Below, piece by piece: positions 55,895 to 64,000 of a stretch of DNA of 64,000 nucleotides; position 1 is the stretch's first letter, and every line of letters starts with the position of its first letter. The notes below the pieces were generated by a model. That model was not told the origin of the DNA. It saw only the letters and a list, made by a program, of their open reading frames with translations, and ran no database searches. The DNA is from Actinopolyspora xinjiangensis (GTDB lineage Bacteria > Actinomycetota > Actinomycetes > Mycobacteriales > Pseudonocardiaceae), in the NCBI RefSeq assembly GCF_900104475.1, contig NZ_FNJR01000002.1, positions 310,001 through 374,000 on the forward strand, given 5' to 3'. The translations under genes were made by a program, and so were the position numbers.

Positions 55895-57088
55895 GTGGTC
55901 GGGGAAGCCTTGATCGCCGAGTACCTCAGGATCGGCCTGCGCTTCGGGCGGGTGTCCCCGGGCCTCGTGCAGAGTTACACCGGTGACCCGAGGCTGCGCG
56001 ACCAGGTCAACCGGGAACCCCCACCGGCTCCCGAGGAGCTGGCGTCGCAGGCCCGCCGGCTGCGCCGCGCCGTGCGGCACGCCGAACTGGACAATGACCG
56101 GGGAGAGTTCCTGCTCGGGCAGCTCACCGCGCTGGACTGCGTCGCCCGGCGGCTCGCGGGATCGCCGATGCCCTTCGCCGAGCGGCTGCGTCGCTGCTTC
56201 CAGGTCGAGGTGGAACGGGGCCACCCCGAGGTGTACGCCGCCGCGCACGCCGAACTGGCCCACTGGTTGCCCAACGGCGGGACGCTGGCCGAACGGATGG
56301 CGGAGTTCCGGCGGTGGGAGCTGGTGCCGGTGGAATCACTGCCCGGCCGCGTCCACGCGCTCTCCGAGGCCCTGCGGCGGCGGACCCGCGAGACCTTCCG
56401 GCTTCCCTCCCACGAGGGAGTCACCTACCGCTTCGACGATGATCCCTCCTTCGGAGGACTGCAGCACTTCCTCGGCGTCGGCCGCTCCCGCGTGACCATC
56501 AGTACCGCCACCCCGCACCGGCTCAGTGAGCTCCCCCGGCTGCTGGCACACGAGACCTACCCCGGCCACCACACCCAGCACTGCCGCAGCACCCTTCCCG
56601 AGCACGACATCGCGCTGGCCGAGACCCCGCAGTGCGTGGTCTCGGAAGGGATGGCCGAGCGGGCGCTGGACGTGCTGGTCGGTCCGGGTTGGGGAGAGTG
56701 GACGCTGGGGGTGTTGGGCGGGCCGCCGTCCGTCCCGGAGGGAGCGGAACTGGAGCTGATGGACGCGGCACGGCGCGTGCTGACCGGGGTCCGGCGCGAC
56801 GCGGCCCTGATGCTGCACGAGCACGGCACCGACCCCCGGCAGGTGCGGCAGTACCTGCGGCGCTGGTTGCTGCTGGACGACTCGCGCGCCGGGGTGCTGC
56901 TCGACCTGCTCTCCGATCCCTCGGCGGCCGCTCACGCCGCCGTCCATCCCGCCGGGTACGAGCTGCTGGGGGGCTGGGTGGGCTGCCGGGGCGCGGTGGA
57001 GAGCTCCCGCCGCTACGGGCTGCTGCTGGACCGGCCGCTGCCGCCGCGAACTCTGCGGTCCGAGCTCTCCGGCAGAATCGCCGCATGA
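55895..57088 (+). CDS. DUF885-type putative metallopeptidase
   Basis: 397 residues from GTG 55895. An all-helical N-terminal half is followed by the zinc-like motif RLLAHETYPGHHTQHCRS (His-Glu...His-His), the form seen in DUF885 proteins, then VVSEGMAERALDVLVG (second Glu) and QYLRRWLLLDDSRAGVLLD. Cytosolic; no signal peptide. Substrate unknown. The stop overlaps the PfkB start (ATGA), implying co-expression. Confidence 0.78.
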   Translation: MVGEALIAEYLRIGLRFGRVSPGLVQSYTGDPRLRDQVNREPPPAPEELASQARRLRRAVRHAELDNDRGEFLLGQLTALDCVARRLAGSPMPFAERLRRCFQVEVERGHPEVYAAAHAELAHWLPNGGTLAERMAEFRRWELVPVESLPGRVHALSEALRRRTRETFRLPSHEGVTYRFDDDPSFGGLQHFLGVGRSRVTISTATPHRLSELPRLLAHETYPGHHTQHCRSTLPEHDIALAETPQCVVSEGMAERALDVLVGPGWGEWTLGVLGGPPSVPEGAELELMDAARRVLTGVRRDAALMLHEHGTDPRQVRQYLRRWLLLDDSRAGVLLDLLSDPSAAAHAAVHPAGYELLGGWVGCRGAVESSRRYGLLLDRPLPPRTLRSELSGRIAA

Positions 57089-57963
57089 GCGGACGCGCCG
57101 TGCTGTGTGCCGGAATGGCCACCCTCGACCTGCTGCAGCGGGTGGCCGAGTTCCCCGGGCCGAACGAGAAGGTGACCGCCGAGCGGGCCGAGCTCGACGC
57201 GGGTGGGCCCGCCACCGGCGCCGCCGTCACCGCCGCCGCGCTCGGTTCCACGACCAGCCTGTTGACGGCCCTGGGAGCCCACCCGATGGCGGGGCTCGTC
57301 GCGGCCGAGCTGTCGCGGTGCGGTGTCGAACTGCTCGACGTCACCCCGGACGATCCCACCCCGCCGGTCGTCTCCGCCGTGACGATCCACAGCGCTACCG
57401 GCAGCCGCAGCGTGGTTTCGCGGGCGGCGGCGGGTGACGACCCCGATCCGGGTGAGTTGCCGCGTGGTGATCACGACGCGGTGCTCGTGGACGGTCACCG
57501 TCCCGCGCTGGCCCGGGCGGCGGTGGCGCACGCCGAACGGATCGGCGCGCCCGTGGTACTCGATGGCGGCAGCTGGAAACCCGTGCTCAGCGAGATCCTG
57601 TCCAGGGTGGACCTCGCGGTCTGCTCCGCCGACTTCCGGGTGCCGGGCACCGCCGGGGCCGACGAGCAGCCAGCGGCGCTGTTCGAGCGCGGAGTAGGGG
57701 CGGTGGCCGTCACCCGGGGGCCCGAGGACGTGCTCTGGTGGCTCCCGGACGGGCAGTGGGGCAGCGTCGCGGTCCCGGAGGTCGAGGCGGTCGACACGCT
57801 CGGCGCGGGCGACGTGTTCCACGGCGCGGTGCTGCACGCCGTGGCCGGTGGCTACGAGCCGTCCGAACTGTCGGGGACGCTGGCGTTCGCGGCCGAGGTC
57901 GCCGCCGACCGGGTGCGCCATCCCGGCCGTTCCGTCTGGCTGCGGGAGTCGCGGCGCCGCTGA
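57085..57963 (+). CDS. PfkB-family sugar/nucleoside kinase
   Basis: 292 residues from ATG 57085. PfkB fold: LCAGMATLDLLQRVAEFPGP, the substrate-lid Gly region AGGPATGAAVTAAALGSTTS, and the catalytic signature VEAVDTLGAGDVFHGAVLHA with Asp as base. A GGSWKP segment resembles ketohexokinase/ribokinase-like members. The phosphate acceptor cannot be named. Coupled to the DUF885 gene. Confidence 0.88.
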   Translation: MSGRAVLCAGMATLDLLQRVAEFPGPNEKVTAERAELDAGGPATGAAVTAAALGSTTSLLTALGAHPMAGLVAAELSRCGVELLDVTPDDPTPPVVSAVTIHSATGSRSVVSRAAAGDDPDPGELPRGDHDAVLVDGHRPALARAAVAHAERIGAPVVLDGGSWKPVLSEILSRVDLAVCSADFRVPGTAGADEQPAALFERGVGAVAVTRGPEDVLWWLPDGQWGSVAVPEVEAVDTLGAGDVFHGAVLHAVAGGYEPSELSGTLAFAAEVAADRVRHPGRSVWLRESRRR

Positions 57964-58252
57964 ACCCGCCCCGGAGCCGTCCTCCGAACGGGGTCACCGA
58001 GTGTGCACGTTCTGGCTTTCGGGTGACGATTCGTTTAATCACCTGTGTGGCTGCCTGCCAACGGCCGATCACACGGGTAGCGTCCGCGGTGACGGGCCGT
58101 GTAATTGCGGTCCGTCCGGGGAGGCCCCTCACCCGCGGCGAAGGTCGGATCGGGCTCCACCGGGTGGCGCCCACGGCCTTGCCTCGGTGCGGGGCGGCCC
58201 GGCCCGCCGACGAACGGGTGCGAGGCATCGTGCCCGTTAGGGAGTAGCCGTG

Positions 58253-59644
58253 ATGACACGACGTTCCCAGCAAGCGGAGCCCCTGTCCGGTTCCGAAAGC
58301 GTGAATCCCTCGGATCCTGCGCGGCGTCTCGCGGACGCGTCCGAAGGAAGGGGAGTGCGTAGCTACGTCCTGGACACTTCTGTGCTGCTGTCGGACCCCT
58401 GGGCGTTCACCAGGTTCGCCGAGCACAGCGTCGTCCTGCCGCTGGTCGTGATCAGCGAGTTGGAAGGCAAGCGCCACCACCCCGAGCTGGGCTGGTTCGC
58501 GCGGGAGGCCTTGCGCGGGCTCGACGACCTGCGGCTGCGGCACGGCAAGCTGGACGAGCCGGTACCGGTCGGCGACTCGGGTGGGCAGCTGCACGTCGAG
58601 CTGAACCACTCCGACCCGCAGGTGCTGCCTCCGGGTTTCCGCACCGAGTCCAACGACGCCCGCATCCTGGCGTGCGCGTTGAACCTCGCGGCCGAGGGCA
58701 ACCGCGTGACGTTGATCAGCAAGGACATGCCGCTGCGGGTGAAGGCGGCGGCGGTCGCGCTGGACGCCGACGAGTACCGGGCGCAGGACGTGATCTCCAC
58801 CGGATGGTCCGGCATGGCGGATCTGGACGTGCCGCCGGGTGAGGTGGACACGCTGTTCAAGACCGGTTCTGTGGAGCTGGACGGGGCCGCCGAGCTGCCG
58901 GTCAACACCGGGTTGCGGCTGCTCGCGGGAACGAAGAACGCGCTGGGTCGGGTCACCCCGGACAAGACGGTGCGCCTGGTGCGCGGCGAGCGCGAGGCCT
59001 TCGGCCTGCACGGTCGCTCCGCGGAGCAACGGATCGCGCTGGACCTGCTGATGGACCCCGAGGTCGGCATCGTCTCGTTGGGTGGTCGCGCCGGGACCGG
59101 CAAGTCGGCGCTGGCGCTGTGCGCCGGGCTGGAGTCGGTGATGGAGCAGCACAGGCACCGCAAGGTGATGGTGTTCCGCCCGCTGTACGCGGTGGGCGGT
59201 CAGCAGCTCGGCTACCTGCCCGGCAGCGAGGACGACAAGATGCAGCCCTGGGGCCAGGCGGTCTACGACACGCTGGGTGCGCTCGCGGGGCAGAACGTCA
59301 TCGACGAGGTCATCGACCGGGAGATGCTGGAGGTGCTGCCGCTGACCCACATCAGGGGGCGTTCGCTGCACGACTCCTTCGTGATCGTCGACGAGGCGCA
59401 GTCGTTGGAGCGCAACGTGCTGCTGACGGTGCTGTCGCGGTTGGGCACCAATTCGCGGGTGGTGCTGACCCACGACGTGGCGCAGCGGGACAACCTGCGG
59501 GTCGGCAGGCACGACGGCGTGGCGGCCGTGATCGAGAAGCTCAAGGGGCATCCACTGTTCGCGCACGTCACGCTGACCCGGTCCGAGCGTTCCCCGGTGG
59601 CCGCCCTGGTCACCGAGATGCTGGAGGGTGAGTTCATGAGCTGA
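58253..59644 (+). CDS. phoH2: PhoH2: PIN-domain/PhoH-ATPase fusion (RNA helicase/RNase)
   Basis: 463 residues from ATG 58253; a GTG directly before (58250) is the alternative, both behind AGGGAG. The PIN domain (about 35-180) has acidic residues in [31 protein letters not shown] and [11 protein letters not shown]. The PhoH ATPase (about 235-460) has Walker [17 protein letters not shown], Walker [16 protein letters not shown] and [19 protein letters not shown]. Characterised mycobacterial PhoH2 (Rv1095) unwinds and cleaves RNA. A 53-codon frame ends 2 bp before this gene (see findings). Confidence 0.93.
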   Translation: MTRRSQQAEPLSGSESVNPSDPARRLADASEGRGVRSYVLDTSVLLSDPWAFTRFAEHSVVLPLVVISELEGKRHHPELGWFAREALRGLDDLRLRHGKLDEPVPVGDSGGQLHVELNHSDPQVLPPGFRTESNDARILACALNLAAEGNRVTLISKDMPLRVKAAAVALDADEYRAQDVISTGWSGMADLDVPPGEVDTLFKTGSVELDGAAELPVNTGLRLLAGTKNALGRVTPDKTVRLVRGEREAFGLHGRSAEQRIALDLLMDPEVGIVSLGGRAGTGKSALALCAGLESVMEQHRHRKVMVFRPLYAVGGQQLGYLPGSEDDKMQPWGQAVYDTLGALAGQNVIDEVIDREMLEVLPLTHIRGRSLHDSFVIVDEAQSLERNVLLTVLSRLGTNSRVVLTHDVAQRDNLRVGRHDGVAAVIEKLKGHPLFAHVTLTRSERSPVAALVTEMLEGEFMS

Positions 59645-59697
59645 CGCCTCCGGCACCCGCCCGCGTGCGCCGTGGCGGGCGCGCCGGGAAGATGCCG

Positions 59698-59736
59698 CCG
59701 GTCGTGCCCTCCGGCGTGGTCGGAGGGCACGACCGG
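59698..59736. terminator. 16-bp perfect hairpin between phoH2 and the secreted-protein gene
   Basis: CCGGTCGTGCCCTCCG (59698-59713) pairs perfectly with 59721-59736 around a 7-nt loop. The strongest stem in the window, between converging genes. Confidence 0.82.
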
Positions 59737-59760
59737 GTCGGAAACGGTGTCGAGGAGACT

Positions 59761-60405
59761 TCAGTAGTAGACGCAGGTGCCGTACAGCGGCTCGGTCGGT
59801 GCCGGTGAGGGGTGTTGCTCCGGCGCGCCGCAACCGGTCCGCACGAACTCGCCCTCGAACTCCAGGTAGGTCTCCCAGTATTGGGGAGCGTCCGCGTAGT
59901 TCGGGTCGAAGGTGCTCTGCCGGATCGCCACGTCAGGACGACCGTTGCCGTCCAACCGGCGCAGCGTCGCCCCCGGGGCCGCGCCCACCACGTCGTCGGT
60001 CCGCTCGATGCCCCGGTCGGCGGTTAGCAGCACCGACAGTGCTCCGCTGCTGTGCGCCCCGGTGTAGTAGGTCACCGCGCACCGCTGGGCGTCGCCCTCC
60101 CAACCGCAACCGGCGTCCAGCACGCCCCTGTCGGACAGTTCGGTGCTGTCGTGCAGCTCGTCGCCGATGTAGTAGGCGAGTACGCTGCGGCCACCGGGAA
60201 CCGAGTCGTCCCGCCAGCCGGTGAAGCGGACGTCGTAGGGCAACGACAGGTCGAAGACCCGCTCACACCCCGTCCCGCAGCCGGGCGGTTGTTGTCGAGC
60301 CGGTTCCGCCGTTGCCGTGGCGGGCAGCATCGCTCCGGAAACCGCCGCGGCCAGCGCCGCCGCGCCGATCCCGGCCGCCGCCGTGCGGGTTCGCCGAAAA
60401 CGCAA
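59761..60405 (-). CDS. Secreted protein of unknown family
   Basis: 214 residues from TTG 60405, chosen for GAGGAGG six nt upstream; the frame is open to 60483. Signal peptide with Arg-rich n-region, hydrophobic AAAGIGAAALAAAVSGAML and cleavage near ATATA-EPA. Mature domain has six or so Cys (PGCGTGCERVF, AGCGWEGDAQRCAVTYY, RTGCGAPE, GTCVYY), probably disulfide-bonded. Segments such as RRLDGNGRPDVAIRQSTFDP suggest a FG-GAP/VCBS-like beta strand, but that is tentative. I do not recognise the family. Confidence 0.7.
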   Translation of the reverse strand: MRFRRTRTAAAGIGAAALAAAVSGAMLPATATAEPARQQPPGCGTGCERVFDLSLPYDVRFTGWRDDSVPGGRSVLAYYIGDELHDSTELSDRGVLDAGCGWEGDAQRCAVTYYTGAHSSGALSVLLTADRGIERTDDVVGAAPGATLRRLDGNGRPDVAIRQSTFDPNYADAPQYWETYLEFEGEFVRTGCGAPEQHPSPAPTEPLYGTCVYY

Positions 60406-60608
60406 TGTGGACCTCCTCGAAGCCGTGGTTCCCTCCGTTCCCGCGGTCTCGCGGGAACGCGTCCGGGAGAGCGAGGCGATCACTCTCCGCGCTCGGTTGT
60501 ACTACAACCGGCAACGAAGGGTCGGCCTCGGTGTGTGGGAGGCGGGTTCACTCGAACCGATCGTGTCACTTCGTCCGCTTCGACGGTGTTAACGCTTTCC
60601 GGCGGTGC

Positions 60609-60794
60609 TCAGTGCTCGTCGGTGGTGAGGGTGTGGCGGAAGGCGCGCCAGGCGTGGTGGGTGAAGGTGTGGACGGGGCCGTGGGGGTTCTTGGAGTCGC
60701 GGACTCCCACGGTGGTGTCGGTGATGCGCACCTCCACGCAGTTGTCGCTACCTCCCGAACTGCGAGCGCTCTTGATCCAGCCGGTGTCGTACAT
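60609..60794 (-). CDS. DUF397 protein (partner of the XRE regulator)
   Basis: 61 residues from ATG 60794 with AAGGAGG upstream. It has the standard DUF397 pattern: WIKSARSSGGSDNCVEVRIT, then VGVRDSKNPHGPVHTF and HHAWRAFRHTL. Such short proteins accompany XRE/DUF5753 regulators across filamentous actinobacteria (WhiJ-type systems) and are thought to modulate them. Start and the preceding stop overlap (TGATG). Confidence 0.93.
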   Translation of the reverse strand: MYDTGWIKSARSSGGSDNCVEVRITDTTVGVRDSKNPHGPVHTFTHHAWRAFRHTLTTDEH

Positions 60795-61660
60795 CAGACC
60801 TCCTTGAGGGTTCGTTCCAGGAAAGCCCGAGATTCGTCGGAAGTGAGCGTCAGCTCGCGCACCCGGTCGAAAATTCTGGTGAGCACTCCCACGTCTTCCG
60901 TGTCGTCGAGGTAGACGGACGGGCCATGTACAACCGAGGAGAAAGCTATCGGTGAACCTCGGTCACCGAAACCGAATATCGTGAATCCGCCGCCACAAGC
61001 GGGATTCGACACCGATCCCACCGGGAGCACTCGAACCGTCAGGTTTTCACACTGGTCCAGCAAGGACAGTACGTGTTCGAGTTGGTCTCGTAGCAGGGAG
61101 CCGGTGCTTTTCATGTCCAGGATCGCGTGTTCCGCGAGCACGATGTCGAGTTCCTTGGAGCGCTCGCCGTGCAGTGTTCTGGACTGGCGATTCATCCGGT
61201 AGTCGATGCGCTGTTCGATCTCCGCCGGTGCCGAGTTCGTGAAGATGCCTTCCCAGGAGCTTATGACGGAGCGTAGGTAGGAAGGCGATTGCAGCAGCCC
61301 TGGAACGATGCTCGGTTCGAACGCCCTGATCTCGCTCGCGTTGCTCTCCAGGTCGGCGAACCGCTGGTAGGCGTCGGGCAGCGTGTCCACGTAAGCCCTG
61401 CGCTTCTGGCGTTTCCGGGCCGAGTTGGCGAGCGCTCGGACTGTTTCCCGCTCCGGGGCGTCCACCTCGTAGAGGTCGAGCAGCAGTTCGAGGCTCTCGG
61501 GTGGCAGCGTTCCCTCGCCGTCCTCGATCTGGACCACGCGCGAGCGCGCCTTGTCGATCGCCGCAGCGGCGGCGTGCTGTGACCTGCCCGCTTGTTCCCG
61601 GAGCCGACGCAGGGTGAGCCCCAACTGCCGTCGCTCGAATGTCTGGCGGGCTCGGCCCAT
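60794..61660 (-). CDS. XRE-family regulator with DUF5753 (WhiJ-like)
   Basis: 288 residues from ATG 61660 (GAGGGGAAG upstream; a GTG at 61681 is less likely). N-terminal HTH: QLGLTLRRLREQAGRSQHAA and AIDKARSRVVQIEDGEGTLP. The C-terminal DUF5753 sensor-like domain has AFEPSIVPGLLQSPSYLRSV, LDIVLAEHAILDMKSTG and VRVLPVGS. WhiJ in Streptomyces represses development until relieved by a DUF397-type partner. Here the DUF397 gene is cotranscribed, and a perfect palindrome lies 40 bp upstream of the start. Confidence 0.92.
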   Translation of the reverse strand: MGRARQTFERRQLGLTLRRLREQAGRSQHAAAAAIDKARSRVVQIEDGEGTLPPESLELLLDLYEVDAPERETVRALANSARKRQKRRAYVDTLPDAYQRFADLESNASEIRAFEPSIVPGLLQSPSYLRSVISSWEGIFTNSAPAEIEQRIDYRMNRQSRTLHGERSKELDIVLAEHAILDMKSTGSLLRDQLEHVLSLLDQCENLTVRVLPVGSVSNPACGGGFTIFGFGDRGSPIAFSSVVHGPSVYLDDTEDVGVLTRIFDRVRELTLTSDESRAFLERTLKEV

Positions 61661-61699
61661 GCGCTTCCCCTCGTAACTCACCCGATCAGATGGCTGTCA

Positions 61700-61718
61700 A
61701 AGACTGACAGTCAGTCTT
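61700..61718. promoter_or_regulatory. 19-bp perfect palindrome between XRE gene and divergent small gene
   Basis: AAGACTGAC-A-GTCAGTCTT has 9-bp perfect arms. A second overlapping dyad, CTGTCA-5-TGACAG, covers 61694-61710. It lies 40 bp before the XRE start and 73 bp before the divergent gene, so it is a likely operator for the XRE protein, controlling both directions. Confidence 0.72.
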
Positions 61719-61790
61719 ATTTTGGTTCTGGTGGCCACCATCCCTGTCAACTCGGACAACCATCGTATCGACCAGCGAGGAGCGTGGATC

Positions 61791-62024
61791 ATGAGTCTTT
61801 GCGGGCACACCGGGGTTTCGGTCGAGTCCTACGTGGAGATGGGCAGCGGGGTGGCGGTGCGCTGTGAGGTGGACCGGCTCAACGAGCAGGCCAGTCTGGC
61901 CTTCGGTTCCTCGGAGACCTTCGTGCTGAGCCTGGACCGGCAGGCGCTGGAGCGGGTGGTCTCGCTGGGCAGTCGTGCCATCGCCGAACTCGACGTCGAG
62001 GGCGAGCCGCTGACGGTGATGTGA
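61791..62024 (+). CDS. Small protein divergent from the XRE/DUF397 pair
   Basis: 77 residues from ATG 61791 with GCGAGGAG upstream. Acidic beta-rich sequence: VSVESYVEMGSGVAVRCEVD, ASLAFGSSETFVLSLDR and ALERVVSLGSRAIAELDVEG. No signal peptide or helix span. It has the look of a small cytosolic protein regulated by the XRE system, as third members of WhiJ-type loci often are, but I do not recognise the family. Confidence 0.7.
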   Translation: MSLCGHTGVSVESYVEMGSGVAVRCEVDRLNEQASLAFGSSETFVLSLDRQALERVVSLGSRAIAELDVEGEPLTVM

Positions 62025-62041
62025 GCGCGGTAGCAGCCGCG

Positions 62042-62085
62042 ATCGGTCGGGCGTGGATTCCTCGCGGGATCCATGCCCGACCGAT
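62042..62085. terminator. 17-bp hairpin between the small gene and guaB1
   Basis: ATCGGTCGGGCGTGGAT (62042-62058) pairs with ATCCATGCCCGACCGAT (62069-62085) with one G-T. It lies 18 bp after the small gene's stop. Confidence 0.78.
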
Positions 62086-62100
62086 GATGTCGCCTCCCGA

Positions 62101-62122
62101 CGGTGCTCAGTGCTCGTCGGTG
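62101..62122. repeat. 22-bp exact copy of the DUF397 gene's 3' end
   Basis: CGGTGCTCAGTGCTCGTCGG plus TG is identical to 60603-60624, which spans the stop codon and last residues (TDEH) of the DUF397 gene. Upstream of it, the same frame reads GPPIVTDEH and then loses DUF397 character, so only the tail is preserved. Confidence 0.75.
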
Positions 62123-62207
62123 ACGATCGGTGGACCCACCGCACGGCGAGCGCACCGCCTCCCGACCCCGGCGCCCGTGAACCGGACGAACGAGCGGTGT
62201 GGAAACG

Positions 62208-63680
<1,473 letters not shown>

Positions 63681-63822
63681 TCACCGCTCCGGTGACCGAG
63701 CTCGCCCGCGTTGTGCGCGACCGCCAACCGCGTGAACGCACCGCCGGTCGCCGTTCGTGCGAAGACACCACCCACGGCCCCCGCCTCGCGCCGCCGCGCT
63801 CGTCGCGGAACGGCCCCCGCGG

Positions 63823-64000
63823 TCAGGGCTCCTCGCCCTCCAGGGTCGGCTCGAAGGAGCGGTAACGCGCGTAGTCGCGGAAGAACCTGCTGTAGAGCTC
63901 GGAACCGTCGTCGAAGGTCGCGTCCTCGACCTGCTTGACCTCCACGACGTGCTTGAGCCGCCAGGTGACCAGCTGCTGGTGCTCGTTGTGATAGCTGATC
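63823..64000 (-). CDS. C-terminal end of an unidentified protein (cut by window edge)
   Basis: A minus-strand frame from the window edge to a stop at 63823-63825 gives 58 residues: ISYHNEHQQLVTWRLKHVVE, then VKQVEDATFDDGSELYSRFF and RDYARYRSFEPTLEGEEP. Composition and codon use are those of a real gene. The DGSELYSRF segment reminds me of DUF4288, but this is weak. It is transcribed toward guaB1, possibly in the same unit as guaB1. Confidence 0.65.
   Translation of the reverse strand, partial: ISYHNEHQQLVTWRLKHVVEVKQVEDATFDDGSELYSRFFRDYARYRSFEPTLEGEEP

Overview
The window is high-GC actinobacterial DNA, most likely from a filamentous or mycelial member of the Pseudonocardiales (Saccharopolyspora/Actinopolyspora-like). 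The genus cannot be fixed from sequence alone. Supporting markers are a mycothiol conjugate amidase (mca), a GuaB1-type enzyme, chaplin-like surface peptides, an XRE/DUF397 developmental-type regulator pair, frequent GTG/TTG starts, and a backbone whose gene order matches two Mycobacterium tuberculosis blocks: Rv1022-Rv1026 and roughly Rv1072-Rv1095.

Layout. The left edge (1-151) is the start of a minus-strand TPR protein. 0.5-8.4 kb holds eno, an FtsB/DivIC protein, a DUF501 protein, an lpqU-like lytic transglycosylase and a Ppx/GppA phosphatase. An aidB-type acyl-CoA dehydrogenase and a DUF4190 protein interrupt this block. 8.5-14.3 kb is a complete oligopeptide ABC operon (oppABCDF-like), followed by an S10 carboxypeptidase. 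16.7-20.7 kb is a compact cassette with visibly more A/T-ending codons: secondary alcohol dehydrogenase, a KAS III-like protein that lacks the catalytic Cys, and an acetolactate synthase. Then come a family-5 uracil-DNA glycosylase, a type II NADH dehydrogenase and a tRNA reading UUA. 24.8-28.2 kb is a cobalamin-riboswitch-controlled BtuFCD importer. From 29 kb the Rv107x-Rv109x backbone runs: YidC paralog, BI-1/YccA protein, thiolase, SGNH hydrolase, cbs, proline-rich RDD protein, metB, greA, DUF4307 protein, mca, a small membrane protein, a YyaL-type thioredoxin-domain protein, hemolysin III, a Z-prenyl diphosphate synthase and phoH2. Accessory inserts in it are hppD plus an Lrp regulator, a Pnkp-Hen1 RNA-repair pair with a frameshifted EEP-family gene, two tandem chaplin-like genes, and DUF885/PfkB genes. 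The right end carries a secreted protein, a WhiJ-like XRE/DUF397 pair facing a small gene across a perfect 19-bp palindrome, guaB1, and the tail of an unidentified gene.

How genes work together. cbs and metB serve transsulfuration. mca serves mycothiol detoxification. Pnkp and Hen1 should repair and 3'-methylate cleaved RNA. The riboswitch sets B12 uptake. The dehydrogenase/KAS-like/acetolactate synthase genes look like a single transcription unit for a small acyloin-type metabolite (inference). A family of about 150-bp imperfect-hairpin repeats (five copies plus one fragment) is scattered between genes. Several strong hairpins without U-tracts sit between converging genes.

The observations most worth following are the Cys-less KAS III in its cassette, with a rare TTA codon; the dispersed hairpin family; the poly-C frameshift in the EEP gene; the short-variable-arm tRNA-Leu(UAA); and the chaplin-like pair.
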